From NCBI GenBank assembly GCA_016194835.1, contig JACQAU010000170.1, positions 1-6,266 of the forward strand: a DNA stretch of 6,266 bases, in the 5' to 3' direction. Made by a program: the position numbers and the translations under genes. The notes beneath the pieces are model-generated. The model was not told the DNA's origin and searched no databases. It saw nothing but the letters and a program-made list of their open reading frames with translations. This DNA is from Deltaproteobacteria bacterium (GTDB lineage Bacteria; Bdellovibrionota; UBA1018). Numbering within the stretch: position 1 is the first letter of the stretch; each line of letters starts with the position of its first letter. This document shows, piece after piece, positions 6,259-6,266 of the stretch.

Positions 6259-6266
6259 TATAGGCA

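Noticed and set aside
6241..6266. End of an upstream queA gene
   Set aside because: queA often precedes tgt, and one minus-strand frame ends with TAG at 6260-6258, overlapping the GTG start. Only two or three codons are visible, too little to identify anything.

Overview
The window is a compact block of housekeeping genes, all on the minus strand. In transcription order (right to left) they are tgt, yajC, secD, secF and recJ. The DNA is AT-rich and densely coding; the only non-coding stretch longer than about 25 bases is the 167 bases between tgt and yajC. This gene order (tRNA queuosine modification, then the YajC-SecD-SecF Sec accessory complex, then RecJ) is familiar in deltaproteobacteria in the broad sense and related Gram-negatives. 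The SecD and SecF N-termini (KKINLGLDLQGGLYLVLGVD in SecD, MFEIIKPGTQIDFVGKRF in SecF) resemble the Bdellovibrio-like lineage. A low-GC member of Bdellovibrionota or a relative is my best guess, from recalled family sequences and not from a search.

Layout: tgt (5113-6258) occupies the right edge and has an uncertain start. A long, nearly perfect inverted repeat (about 5012-5118) follows; its right arm contains the tgt stop codon, and it fills most of the gap before yajC. yajC (4508-4945) begins with TTG behind a strong Shine-Dalgarno sequence. secD (2783-4486) follows after 21 bases with its own good ribosome binding site. secF (best start 2768, stop 1785) has its ribosome binding site on the secD stop codon. 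recJ (16-1782) starts two bases after the secF stop with no clear ribosome binding site, so it probably depends on translational coupling.

How the genes work together: YajC, SecD and SecF form the inner-membrane complex that uses the proton gradient to help SecYEG complete protein export. Tgt and RecJ (tRNA modification and single-strand DNA degradation in repair) share only the transcription unit.

Two things stand out. First, SecD appears to lack 12 residues (36 bases, in frame) that the family conserves, the segment matching FSSIFDANITTL of E. coli SecD. The loss removes most of the fifth membrane helix while the frame on both sides stays perfect. Second, the tgt-yajC gap holds an approximately 107-base imperfect palindrome with 24-base arms, an inner hairpin and a GC-richer core. 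It looks like a REP/ERIC/RPE-type palindromic element or an RNA-processing hairpin. No complete novel defence or mobile system is visible.
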